A stretch of DNA of 15,051 nt from Eubacterium sp. (GTDB lineage Bacteria > Bacillota > Clostridia > Oscillospirales > Acutalibacteraceae): contig JACTVT010000052.1 in assembly GCA_014465955.1 (NCBI GenBank), positions 1-15,051 on the forward strand, in the 5' to 3' direction. Below the pieces are notes generated by a model. That model saw nothing but the letters and a program-made list of their open reading frames with translations, was not told the DNA's origin and ran no database searches. Each line of letters starts with the position of its first letter. The first letter of the stretch is position 1. Shown piece after piece: positions 1 to 6,957 of the stretch. Made by a program: the position numbers and the translations under genes.

Positions 1-54
1 TTGTTAAAATATTATCAATCTATGGTCACTTTGCACAAACTTTTATCTTTATTA

Positions 55-82
55 TTGACAAAAACGTTAACAAGACTATAAT
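55..82 (+). promoter_or_regulatory. serCA promoter (sigma-A type)
   Basis: TTGACA at 55-60 and TATAAT at 77-82 are both perfect consensus hexamers, separated by 16 nt. The start of transcription would fall near 88-90, giving a leader of only about 48 nt. A GTTAAC palindrome lies inside the spacer (66-71). No T-box or riboswitch fits in so short a leader. Confidence 0.85.
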
Positions 83-136
83 AAACGCATACGATATTTA
101 ATGTATATATTGTTTTTTGAAAGCGAGGAAAATATT

Positions 137-1222
137 ATGGCACGAGTTTATAATTTCAGTGCAGGTCCGTCTACACTTCCTGTTTCTGTTCTTGAAAAAG
201 CAGGCGCAGAAATTCTTGATTACAAGGGTTCAGGTCAGTCCGTTATGGAAATGAGCCACCGTTCAAAGGTGTTTGATGACATCATTAAAGAGGCAGAGGC
301 TCTTATGAGAGAACTTTATCAGATTCCCGATAATTACAAGGTTCTGTTTTTACAGGGCGGTGCATCTGCACAGTTTTCTGCAATTCCGCTCAACTTTATG
401 AACGGCAGCGGCAAGGCAGATTATATTATTACAGGTCAGTGGGCTAAAAAGGCTTTTCAGGAGGCTCAGAAGTACGGCGATGTTAAGGCTGTTGCATCAT
501 CTGCTGACAAAACTTTCAGTTATATTCCGAAAACAAAGGCAGAGGATTTCCGTGAAGATGCCGACTATGTTTATATTTGTATGAACAACACAATTTACGG
601 CACGGTTTACAAGGAACTTCCTCCTGTCGGCGATAAAGTTCTTATTGCAGACGTATCTTCATGCGCTCTTTCAGAGCCGCTCGATATCAGCAAGTTCGGC
701 GTTGTTTATTTCGGCGCACAGAAAAACGTTGCTCCTGCAGGTCTTGTAGTTGCAATTATCCGTGAAGATTTGCTCGGCAATGCACGTGATATCTGCCCTG
801 TTATGATGGATTATAAGATTCAGGCAGATGCTGATTCACTTTACAATACACCTCCTTGCTGGACTATTTATATATGTAAACTTGTTCTTGACTGGATTAA
901 AGAAGAGTTCGGCTCACTTGAGGCTATGAAGGCTCATAATGAAAAGAAAGCAAAGATTCTTTATGATTTTCTTGACAGCAGTGAAATGTTCAAGGGTACA
1001 GTAGTTCCCGAGGACCGTTCACTTATGAATGTTCCTTTCGTTACAGACAGTGACGAACTGAATGCCAAGTTCATCAAAGAGGCAACCGAGGCAGGCTTCG
1101 TAAACCTTAAAGGTCACAGAAGCGTAGGCGGTATGAGAGCGTCTATCTATAATGCAATGCCTATCGAAGGCGTTGAAAAACTCGTTGAATTTATGAAGAA
1201 ATTTGAGGAGGAAAATAAATAA
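137..1222 (+). CDS. serC: Phosphoserine aminotransferase
   Basis: A 361-residue PLP enzyme that converts 3-phosphohydroxypyruvate plus glutamate into phosphoserine, the second step of serine synthesis in the cytosol. The N-terminal YNFSAGPSTLP motif, the QGGAS phosphate-binding turn, and the FGAQKN motif with the PLP-binding lysine at about residue 196 are all visible. Length matches the family. The reading frame opens upstream at 101, but the start is placed at ATG 137 because GCGAGG lies just before it and the family's usual N-terminus (MARVYNFSAGP) begins there. The stop overlaps the serA ATG by one base (TAATG), so the two are translationally coupled. The segment MNNTIYGT replaces the NET(I)xG version of well-known enterobacterial SerC, which seems typical of clostridial relatives. 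Confidence 0.96.
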   Translation: MARVYNFSAGPSTLPVSVLEKAGAEILDYKGSGQSVMEMSHRSKVFDDIIKEAEALMRELYQIPDNYKVLFLQGGASAQFSAIPLNFMNGSGKADYIITGQWAKKAFQEAQKYGDVKAVASSADKTFSYIPKTKAEDFREDADYVYICMNNTIYGTVYKELPPVGDKVLIADVSSCALSEPLDISKFGVVYFGAQKNVAPAGLVVAIIREDLLGNARDICPVMMDYKIQADADSLYNTPPCWTIYICKLVLDWIKEEFGSLEAMKAHNEKKAKILYDFLDSSEMFKGTVVPEDRSLMNVPFVTDSDELNAKFIKEATEAGFVNLKGHRSVGGMRASIYNAMPIEGVEKLVEFMKKFEEENK

Positions 1223-2385
1223 TGTATAATATTAAAACATTAAATAAGATTTCAGAGGTAGGACTTTCAAAGTTCGATACTTCAAAATATGCTTACGGCG
1301 ATAACATCGAAAATCCCGATGCAATTATGGTGCGTTCAGCATCTATGCACGATATGGAAATGCCCGAGTCTCTGCTTGCAATCGCAAGAGCAGGCGCAGG
1401 CGTAAATAACATTCCCGTTGCAGACTGCACAAATGACGGCATTGTTGTTTTCAACACACCTGGTGCAAATGCAAACGCAGTTAAAGAACTTGTTATCTGC
1501 GGCCTTCTTCTTTCAAGCAGAAAGATTACAAAGGCTATTGACTGGTGCAAAACCATTAAAAATGATGAAAACGTAAGCAAAAGCGTTGAAAAGGGCAAAT
1601 CTGCTTTCGCAGGTCCTGAAATCAAGGGCAAAACGCTTGCCGTAATCGGTCTCGGCGCTATCGGCAGACTTGTTGCAAACGCAGCCGTTGACCTTGGTAT
1701 GACTGTTATCGGCTACGACCCGTTTCTTTCAGAGGCTGCTGCAGAATCTCTCAGCAAAGAGGTTACAGTAAATAATAATCTTGACGAAATTTTCCCTGCT
1801 GCAGATTATATTACCGTTCACGTTCCGCTCACTCCCGATACAAAGGAAATGATTTGTGCTACAAACATTGAAAAAATGAAGAATACAGTAAGAATTCTTA
1901 ACTTTGCACGCGGCGACCTTGCTAACAGCAGTGATATTGTTGCTGCACTTGAAGACGGCAAAATGGCTTGCTATGTAACAGATTTCCCGTCAGCAGAACT
2001 TATTGGTATTGACGGTGTTATTGCTCTTCCTCACCTTGGTGCATCAACACCTGAAAGTGAAGAAAACTGTGCATCAATGGGCGCACTTGAACTTATTGAT
2101 TTCCTTGAAAACGGAAATATTAAGAATTCTGTTAATATGCCGTTCGTTTGTGCTGAAAAAACAGGCGTTGCAAGAATTACCGTTATTCACAAAAATCAGC
2201 CGAATATGATTGCAACAATTACGGATACAATCAGTAAAGACGGCGTTAATATTGCTAATTTTGAAGATAAAAACCGCGGCGAAATCGCTTACAGCATCAT
2301 TGATGTTGATACAGATGTATCTAATCAGGTTGTTGAAGATATTAAAAAGATTGACGGTGTAGTTCGCGTTCGGGTAATCAAATAA
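1222..2385 (+). CDS. serA: D-3-phosphoglycerate dehydrogenase with C-terminal ACT domain
   Basis: A 387-residue NAD-dependent 2-hydroxyacid dehydrogenase that oxidises 3-phosphoglycerate, the first committed step to serine. The substrate domain covers about residues 1-95 and 290-310. The Rossmann domain (about 96-290) has the GLGAIG dinucleotide motif near 143-148. The catalytic triad is present as Arg230, Glu259 and His271. A single ACT domain occupies about 318-387 (RITVIHKNQPNMI onward), so serine feedback is plausible. It lacks the intervening domain of long Bacillus/Mycobacterium-type SerA. GAGGAGG (1205-1211) inside the serC end serves as the ribosome binding site. With serC upstream, two of the three serine pathway steps are together; no serB is in the window. 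Confidence 0.95.
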   Translation: MYNIKTLNKISEVGLSKFDTSKYAYGDNIENPDAIMVRSASMHDMEMPESLLAIARAGAGVNNIPVADCTNDGIVVFNTPGANANAVKELVICGLLLSSRKITKAIDWCKTIKNDENVSKSVEKGKSAFAGPEIKGKTLAVIGLGAIGRLVANAAVDLGMTVIGYDPFLSEAAAESLSKEVTVNNNLDEIFPAADYITVHVPLTPDTKEMICATNIEKMKNTVRILNFARGDLANSSDIVAALEDGKMACYVTDFPSAELIGIDGVIALPHLGASTPESEENCASMGALELIDFLENGNIKNSVNMPFVCAEKTGVARITVIHKNQPNMIATITDTISKDGVNIANFEDKNRGEIAYSIIDVDTDVSNQVVEDIKKIDGVVRVRVIK

Positions 2386-2410
2386 TTTCTGATTGTGTTA
2401 TTGAAATTTT

Positions 2411-2438
2411 GTAGGGGTCGATGCCTTCATCGACCCTG
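2411..2438 (+). repeat. GTAGGGG palindromic repeat, copy 1 (+ orientation)
   Basis: GTAG followed by a perfect 9-bp stem, GGGTCGATG (2415-2423) and CATCGACCC (2428-2436), with loop CCTT. It shares the GTAGGGG-type 5' flank with copies at 3593, 11829 and 12202, but the stem sequence is different. Confidence 0.75.
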
Positions 2439-2450
2439 TTTTTTATTTTT
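2414..2450 (+). terminator. serCA terminator built from repeat copy 1
   Basis: The 9-bp GC-rich stem of the repeat is followed at once by a T-rich run (TGTTTTTTATTTTT, 2437-2450), the layout of a Rho-independent terminator. It sits 29 bases past the serA stop and before the next promoter. Confidence 0.8.
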
Positions 2451-2457
2451 ATTCCCC

Positions 2458-2486
2458 TTGACAAAATAAGCCTGTGGTGTTATAAT
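2458..2486 (+). promoter_or_regulatory. Promoter of the aldolase / DAHP synthase unit
   Basis: TTGACA at 2458-2463 and TATAAT at 2481-2486 are separated by exactly 17 nt, with a TGn extension (2478-2480) before the -10. This is close to an ideal vegetative promoter. It begins 8 bases after the T-tract of the serCA terminator. Confidence 0.88.
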
Positions 2487-2498
2487 GCATACTAATCT

Positions 2499-2515
2499 GC
2501 TTTAAAGCGTTAAAG
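2499..2515 (+). promoter_or_regulatory. Dyad motif in leader, shared with the ABC operon leader
   Basis: GCTTTAAAGCGTTAAAG starts 13 nt after the -10. It contains the palindrome GCTTTAAAGC and a CTTTA-N6-TAAAG dyad. A near copy, GCTTTAAAGGCTAAAG, occurs at 4847-4862 in the leader of the ABC lipoprotein gene. This may be a repressor site or a leader hairpin; the regulator is unknown. Confidence 0.45.
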
Positions 2516-2538
2516 TAAAAAGAAAAGGAGCGGTAATT

Positions 2539-3516
2539 ATGGCACCGAGAAAAGGTAATTTAATGACTGTAAGAACCGATGTTAAGGTTCTTGATGCAAC
2601 AATAAGAGACGGCGGTCTCTGCAATAATTTTGAATTTACAGATGAATTTGTTACCGAACTTTATAAAACAAATGTAAAAAGCGGCGTGGATTATATGGAG
2701 TTCGGTTACAGAGCCTCCAAAAATCTTTTTGACCCCGAGAAATTCGGCAAATGGAAATTCTGCAGTGAAGAGGATATCAGAAGTATTGTCGGCGACAATG
2801 TTTCGGATATGAAAATTGCAGTTATGGCTGATGTCGGAAGATGCGATTTTAAAGAGGATTTTGTGCCGAAATCGGAATCTGTTGTAGATATGGTTCGTGT
2901 AGCCTGCTATATTCATCAGATTCCATCTGCTGTTGAAATGATTGAGTATTTTCATAATCTCGGTTATGAAACCACCTGCAATATTATGGCAGTAAGCCAG
3001 GCGAACACGGAACAACTTTCAGATGCACTTGAAATGCTCGGTCAGAGCAGTGTTGATGTAATCTATCTTGTGGATTCTTATGGTTCGCTTTATCCGGAAA
3101 ATGCAAGTAATCTTGCAAAACTGTATCTTGAATACGGCGAAAAATACGGCAAAGCAATCGGATTTCACGCTCATAATAACCAAAATCTCGCATTTGCAAA
3201 TACAATTGAAACGATGTCTTACGGCGTTTCATATCTTGATGCAACTGCAATGGGCATGGGCAGGGGCGCAGGCAACTGTGCTATGGAACTTCTGCTTGGA
3301 TTCCTCAAAAATCCTAAGTATAATCTTTACAGCCTGCTCACGTTCCTTGAAAAGTATATGCTGCCGCTTAAAGCAAGCGGTGTTGTGTGGGGCTATGATG
3401 TGCAGTATATGCTCACAGGCCAGTTAAACCGCCATCCTCGTGAGGCGATGGCATTTACTGCTGATGAACGTGTGGATTACTGTGAATTTTATAAGTCTTT
3501 GCTTGACAATTTCTAA
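2539..3516 (+). CDS. DRE-TIM metallolyase (HMGL-like aldolase) of unknown substrate
   Basis: A 325-residue single-domain protein of the HMG-CoA lyase / isopropylmalate synthase / 4-hydroxy-2-oxovalerate aldolase superfamily. The N-terminal strand carries DATIRDGG (residues 19-26; Arg23 and Asp24 are the DRE-type catalytic and metal residues). The metal-binding HxH lies in FHAHNN (His210, His212), followed by GMGRGAGNC (239-247). There is no C-terminal regulatory or DmpG-type domain recognisable by eye, so it is probably a stand-alone aldolase or lyase acting on a 2-oxo acid. ATG 2539 is supported by AAAAGGAG at 2523-2530. It lies upstream of DAHP synthase with no clear promoter between, so it may act near aromatic metabolism, but the substrate cannot be read from the sequence. 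Confidence 0.85.
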   Translation: MAPRKGNLMTVRTDVKVLDATIRDGGLCNNFEFTDEFVTELYKTNVKSGVDYMEFGYRASKNLFDPEKFGKWKFCSEEDIRSIVGDNVSDMKIAVMADVGRCDFKEDFVPKSESVVDMVRVACYIHQIPSAVEMIEYFHNLGYETTCNIMAVSQANTEQLSDALEMLGQSSVDVIYLVDSYGSLYPENASNLAKLYLEYGEKYGKAIGFHAHNNQNLAFANTIETMSYGVSYLDATAMGMGRGAGNCAMELLLGFLKNPKYNLYSLLTFLEKYMLPLKASGVVWGYDVQYMLTGQLNRHPREAMAFTADERVDYCEFYKSLLDNF

Positions 3517-3551
3517 ATTGCTTATTAAAATAAATAATATCCGATTTTGGC

Positions 3552-3575
3552 GGGCGGATACTATCCGCCCCTACA
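3552..3575 (-). repeat. Palindromic repeat, copy 2 (- orientation)
   Basis: GGGCGGATA (3552-3560) and TATCCGCCC (3562-3570) are 9-bp arms around one base, followed by CTACAA. Read on the - strand it is TTGTAGGGG plus the stem, the same layout as the + copies. It has no T-tract on the + strand. Confidence 0.75.
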
Positions 3576-3592
3576 AGATATTATTTCATATT

Positions 3593-3620
3593 TGTAGGGG
3601 AGGGCCTCTGCGCCCTCCCG
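3593..3620 (+). repeat. GTAGGGG palindromic repeat, copy 3 (+ orientation)
   Basis: TGTAG then GGGAGGGC (3598-3605) and GCCCTCCC (3612-3619) around loop CTCTGC. It stands head-to-head with copy 2: the flanks CCCCTACAA (3568-3576 region) and TTGTAGGGG (3592-3600) are themselves inverted repeats. The following GTTATTTTTATT is only a weak T-tract, so partial termination ahead of the DAHP synthase gene is possible. Confidence 0.78.
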
Positions 3621-3653
3621 TTATTTTTATTAATATACTTTCAGGTGATGAAT

Positions 3654-4706
3654 ATGGCAATTGACAATTCAATGAAAAATATGCGTTTTGTCCGCAAACT
3701 TCCGATTCCGCAGGAGGTAAAAAAACTCTTTCCGTTAAGTGAAAAAGGTGCTCTGATTAAAGCAGAGCGTGACGCAGAAATTGCAAAGGTTTTTAAAGGC
3801 GAAAGCGATAAATTTCTGCTTATAATCGGTCCCTGCTCGGCAGACAGGGAGGAGAGCGTGCTCGATTATGTCGGCAGGCTTGCAGAGGTGCAGAAAGAGG
3901 TTGCCGACAAACTTATAATCATTCCCCGAATTTACACCGGAAAGCCAAGAACAACAGGCGCAGGCTATAAAGGTCTGATTCACCAGCCCGACCCTGACGG
4001 TGTGCCTGATATGTATGAGGGCATTATTGCTGTCCGTTCGCTTCATTCAAAGGCTATTGAGCAGACAGGACTTACCTGCGCAGACGAAATGCTTTATCCG
4101 AATAATTACCGTTATCTCAGCGACCTTTTGTCTTATGTTGCAGTCGGTGCAAGAAGTGTAGAGAATCAGGATCACCGTTTGACTGCAAGCGGAATGGATA
4201 TACCATGCGGTATGAAAAATGCCACAAGCGGCGATTATTCTATTATGCTTAATGCCATTACGGCGGCGCAGAGCGGTCACACATTTATTTTCCGTGGCTG
4301 GGAGGTTGAGTCAAGCGGTAACGAACTTGCTCACGCAATTCTCAGAGGCGGTGTGGATAAGCATGGAATTTGTCATCCAAATTATCATTACGAAGATTTG
4401 ATTACTTTATATAATATGTATGGCACAGAAGACGGCTTTAAAAATCCTGCCGTTATTGTAGACACAAATCATTCAAACAGCGGCAAGCAGTATCTTGAAC
4501 AGGTGCGTATTGCAAACGAGGTACTTCACTCTATGCGCCACAGCGGCGATATTAAACGTTTTGTTAAAGGTTTTATGATTGAGTCTTATATTGAAGACGG
4601 CTGCCAGAAGGTTGAAGACGGCGTTTATGGTAAGTCAATTACCGACCCGTGCCTCGGCTGGGAAAAATCAAAGGATTTGATTTATTCAATTGCAGACCAA
4701 CTTTAA
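3654..4706 (+). CDS. 3-deoxy-7-phosphoheptulonate (DAHP) synthase, class I alpha
   Basis: Condenses phosphoenolpyruvate and erythrose 4-phosphate to DAHP, the entry to chorismate and aromatic amino acids. From ATG 3654 the product is 350 residues, the same as E. coli AroG. The family residues are visible: Cys61 in IIGPCSAD, Lys97 in GKPRTTGAGYKG, His273 in VDTNHSNSGK, Glu310 in MIESY and Asp331 in TDPCLGW. ATG 3654 is preferred over GTG 3645 and ATG 3648 because AGGTG (3643-3647) lies 6 nt upstream. Which aromatic amino acid feeds back on it (AroF/G/H-type) cannot be decided by eye, so no symbol is given. The gap of 137 nt from the aldolase holds two palindromic repeats and no clear promoter. 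Confidence 0.95.
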   Translation: MAIDNSMKNMRFVRKLPIPQEVKKLFPLSEKGALIKAERDAEIAKVFKGESDKFLLIIGPCSADREESVLDYVGRLAEVQKEVADKLIIIPRIYTGKPRTTGAGYKGLIHQPDPDGVPDMYEGIIAVRSLHSKAIEQTGLTCADEMLYPNNYRYLSDLLSYVAVGARSVENQDHRLTASGMDIPCGMKNATSGDYSIMLNAITAAQSGHTFIFRGWEVESSGNELAHAILRGGVDKHGICHPNYHYEDLITLYNMYGTEDGFKNPAVIVDTNHSNSGKQYLEQVRIANEVLHSMRHSGDIKRFVKGFMIESYIEDGCQKVEDGVYGKSITDPCLGWEKSKDLIYSIADQL

Positions 4707-4771
4707 TTCGTTGCTTTTTGGGTAATATTTCACAAATGAATACCCGCTCACTTGGTAAATAATCACAAAAA

Positions 4772-4810
4772 GACTGTCGGACACCATTCTTTGTTTGACA
4801 GTCCTTTTTA
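4772..4810 (+). terminator. Terminator after DAHP synthase
   Basis: GACTGTC (4772-4778) pairs with GACAGTC (4797-4803); an A-run (4767-4771) before and CTTTTTAT after can extend the stem and supply the U-tract. The loop is long (18 nt). The 3' arm also contains the TTGACA -35 box of the next promoter. Confidence 0.75.
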
Positions 4811-4823
4811 TATGTGCTATTAT
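4795..4823 (+). promoter_or_regulatory. Promoter of the ABC importer operon
   Basis: TTGACA at 4795-4800, 17-nt spacer, TATTAT at 4818-4823, with an extended -10 TGC (4815-4817). The -35 hexamer lies inside the 3' arm of the preceding terminator, so the two signals share bases. Confidence 0.83.
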
Positions 4824-4839
4824 ATACTCATTAAAATCA

Positions 4840-4862
4840 CTTTAGCGCTTTAAAGGCTAAAG
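4840..4862 (+). promoter_or_regulatory. Leader dyad of the ABC operon
   Basis: CTTTAGC (4840-4846) and GCTAAAG (4856-4862) are inverted 7-mers around GCTTTAAAG. The inner stretch GCTTTAAAGGCTAAAG (4847-4862) nearly repeats 2499-2515 in the aldolase leader. It could be an operator downstream of the start site, or an mRNA hairpin. Confidence 0.45.
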
Positions 4863-4889
4863 ATAAATCTTTTTATAAGGAGAAAGAAA

Positions 4890-5879
4890 ATGAATAAAGT
4901 ATTTAAAAGAGCGTTGGCGCTCGGTCTCAGTGCTGTTATTACTGCAGGCTGTTTTGCAGGCTGTTCGGCCCAGAACGGTGGCGATGATGCAAACAAAACT
5001 TACAAAATCGGTATCTGTCAGATCAGAGAGCATGAGGCGCTTGACGCTGCAACAGAGGGATTTAAAAAAGCTATGACCGATAAGCTCGGCGACAAGGTAA
5101 CATTTGAAGAGCAGAATGCACAGGGTGAAACCACCGCCTGCTCAACAATCGTAAACCAGTTCATTTCTCAGGGCGTAGATCTTATTCTGGCAAATGCTAC
5201 TCCTGTTGTTCAGTCAGCAGTTGCTGCTACAAAGGATATTCCGATTGTCGGCACATCTGTAACAGAATACGGTGTTGCACTTGATATTTCCGATTTCTCA
5301 GGCAAAACAGGTATGAATGTAACAGGTACATCAGACCTTGCTCCGCTTAAAGATCAGGCTGCTATGATTAAAGAAATCTGCCCTGACACAAAAACCGTAG
5401 GTATTGTTTACTGCTCGGCAGAGCCGAATTCAAAATATCAGGCAACAGAGGTTTCAAAGTATCTTGCTGAAATCGGCATCACTGCAAAAGAATATCCGTT
5501 TGCAGATTCTAACGATCTTCAGTCAATCGCAACACAGGCAGTTGCTGAAAACGATGCAATTTATCTTCCTACAGATAACACTGTTGCTGAAAACACATCA
5601 ATCATTGATTCTATTGCAAGACCTGCAAAGAAGCCTGTTTTCGCAGGTGAAGAGGGTATTTTAAGAGGCTGCGGTGTAGCAACACTTACAATCAGTTATT
5701 ATGATATCGGTTACAAGGCAGGCGAAATGGCTGCTCAGATTCTTACAGAGGGTGCAAATCCCGGTGAAATGGAAATCGCATATGCTCCGCAGTTCACAAA
5801 GAAATATAATGCAGATATCTGTGCAGAACTCGGCATTGAAGTTCCGGCAGATTATGTAGCACTTGAAGCAGCACAGTAA
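4890..5879 (+). CDS. ABC transporter substrate-binding lipoprotein (PF04392/TrpX-like)
   Basis: A 329-residue exported binding protein. The N-terminus has KxxKR, a hydrophobic core, and two candidate lipobox cysteines (Cys21 after TAG, Cys25 after FAG), so it is probably lipid-anchored outside the membrane. The mature part starts YKIGICQIREHEALDAA, and the FEEQNAQGE, SQGVDLILANATP and DIPIVGTSVT segments are typical of the PF04392 (ABC_sub_bind) fold. AAGGAG (4877-4882) precedes ATG 4890. Streptococcal members (TrpX) are tied to tryptophan uptake through T-box control; there is no T-box here. The neighbouring DAHP synthase makes an aromatic amino acid a fair guess, but the substrate is not shown by the sequence. 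Confidence 0.9.
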   Translation: MNKVFKRALALGLSAVITAGCFAGCSAQNGGDDANKTYKIGICQIREHEALDAATEGFKKAMTDKLGDKVTFEEQNAQGETTACSTIVNQFISQGVDLILANATPVVQSAVAATKDIPIVGTSVTEYGVALDISDFSGKTGMNVTGTSDLAPLKDQAAMIKEICPDTKTVGIVYCSAEPNSKYQATEVSKYLAEIGITAKEYPFADSNDLQSIATQAVAENDAIYLPTDNTVAENTSIIDSIARPAKKPVFAGEEGILRGCGVATLTISYYDIGYKAGEMAAQILTEGANPGEMEIAYAPQFTKKYNADICAELGIEVPADYVALEAAQ

Positions 5880-5894
5880 TTAAATTGAATTAAA

Positions 5895-5939
5895 AGTATA
5901 AATAGTGGGGTGGGTAATATCCACCCCATAATTTATACT
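5895..5939 (+). repeat. Long hairpin between lipoprotein and permease genes, with repeat core
   Basis: Outer arms AGTATAAAT (5895-5903) and ATTTATACT (5931-5939) enclose GGGGTGG (5907-5913) and CCACCCC (5921-5927). With T-A and G-T pairs between, the stem has about 18 pairs and one A-A mismatch. No T-tract follows, so it is not a standard terminator. The core GGGTGGGTAATATCCACCC resembles repeat copy 2 with a paired C-G to T-A change. A likely role is mRNA 3'-end protection, leaving more lipoprotein than permease. Confidence 0.7.
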
Positions 5940-5943
5940 CACA

Positions 5944-5984
5944 CGGCGAATAATATCCGCCTGCTGAATTATTTAATAATTCAG
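5944..5984 (+). repeat. Degenerate palindrome plus 21-nt perfect inverted repeat
   Basis: CGGCGAATAATATCCGCC (5945-5961 region) looks like a decayed copy of the GGCGGAT/ATCCGCC repeat with one mismatch in the stem. Directly after it, CTGAATTATT (5964-5973) and AATAATTCAG (5975-5984) form a perfect 10-bp inverted repeat around one T. The second ends one base before a possible -35 box. Confidence 0.55.
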
Positions 5985-6013
5985 TTGCGAATATTGTTGA
6001 TTTGTTGTATAAT
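5985..6013 (+). promoter_or_regulatory. Possible internal promoter for permease and ATPase
   Basis: TTGCGA at 5985-5990, 17-nt spacer, perfect TATAAT at 6008-6013. The -35 is weak (3-4 of 6). It would allow permease-ATPase expression independent of the lipoprotein gene. Confidence 0.5.
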
Positions 6014-6048
6014 ATTTCGGAATTATTTTTGTTTAGCGGAGGTACAAT

Positions 6049-6957
6049 ATGCTTTCAGGATTTTTAGGTTCCCTGCCGGGTGCGGCGGCACAAGGCATTA
6101 TATGGGGAATTATGGCAATCGGAGTTTATCTTACATACAGGATTCTTGATTTTGCGGATCTGACTGTAGACGGCTCTTTCGGCACAGGCGGTGCTGTGCT
6201 TGTTATGTGCACTTTAAACGGTATGAATATTTATGTTGCTTTGCTGCTTGCATTTGCGGCAGGCTGTCTGGCAGGCCTTGCAACGGGAATTTTTCACACT
6301 GTTTTCGGAATTCCGCCTATTTTATCTGGTATTCTTACCCAACTTGCTCTTTATTCCGTAAACCTTGATATAATGGGCAAATCCAATCAGGTAATCAGTG
6401 TGGATAAGTTCAATCTTCTTGTCAGCCTCAGATTTATAAATAAATCAATTGTTGTAGGTTTGATTATAACCGCAATTACTATTGCAGTGCTGTACTGGTT
6501 CTTCGGCACCGAACTCGGTCATTCAATCCGTGCAACGGGTAACAACCAGAATATGTCAAAGGCAAACGGTATTAATACGAATGTAAACAAGGTTATTGCA
6601 CTTGTTCTTTCAAACGGTATTGTTGCTCTTTCAGGCGCACTGCTTGCACAGTATCAGGGCTTTGCAGATATCAATATGGGCCGAGGTGCAATCGTTATCG
6701 GTCTTGCGGCAGTTATTATCGGCGAAGTTATCTTCGGCAAAATCTTCAAAAACTTTGCTCTTCGTCTGCTTTCGGCAGTTATCGGCGGCGTGATTTACTA
6801 TATCGTAATCACATTCGTAATTGCAGTCGGTCTTCCTGCTAATGATTTAAAACTGTTCTCGGCTCTTGTAGTTGCCGTTTTCCTTGGTATTCCTTATTGG
6901 AAAAACAAGGTTATAGGCAAAAAAGTAAAAAGAACGGAGGGTGCGCAGAATGCTTGA
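6049..6957 (+). CDS. ABC transporter permease (BPD_transp_2 type, TrpY-like)
   Basis: A 302-residue polytopic membrane protein with about eight hydrophobic segments and a basic C-terminal tail (KNKVIGKKVKR). It belongs to the PF02653-type permeases paired with PF04392 binding proteins. Visible family features are the early LTYRILDFADLTVDGSF segment, the FGIPPILSGILTQLALYS region (residues about 87-105), and the cytoplasmic coupling region around ELGHSIRATGNN, which contacts the ATPase. GCGGAGG just before ATG 6049 fixes the start. The end overlaps the ATPase gene by 8 nt, so translation is coupled. It would form the channel, as a homodimer, for the substrate bound by the lipoprotein at 4890. 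Confidence 0.92.
   Translation: MLSGFLGSLPGAAAQGIIWGIMAIGVYLTYRILDFADLTVDGSFGTGGAVLVMCTLNGMNIYVALLLAFAAGCLAGLATGIFHTVFGIPPILSGILTQLALYSVNLDIMGKSNQVISVDKFNLLVSLRFINKSIVVGLIITAITIAVLYWFFGTELGHSIRATGNNQNMSKANGINTNVNKVIALVLSNGIVALSGALLAQYQGFADINMGRGAIVIGLAAVIIGEVIFGKIFKNFALRLLSAVIGGVIYYIVITFVIAVGLPANDLKLFSALVVAVFLGIPYWKNKVIGKKVKRTEGAQNA

Noticed and set aside
66..73. GTTAACAA in the serCA promoter as a BirA half-site
   Set aside because: No matching left half at the right distance.
1293..1631. 112-codon reading frame on the - strand inside serA
   Set aside because: It lies fully within a well-supported gene, with no family resemblance; a shadow of serA codon use.
1984..2040. Apparent loss of the catalytic glutamate in SerA (no DVFEEEP motif)
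   Set aside because: Aligned by spacing from Arg230, Glu259 sits at the same distance as in E. coli SerA (DVFPTE versus DFPSAE), so the triad is intact.
3440..3664. 74-codon + frame over the aldolase end and repeat copies 2 and 3
   Set aside because: Overlaps the aldolase in another frame and its end is translated palindrome; no ribosome binding site.
4801..4889. Trp T-box leader before the ABC importer
   Set aside because: The leader is only about 60 nt and has no AGGGTGG-ACCGCG T-box sequence, unlike streptococcal trpXYZ.
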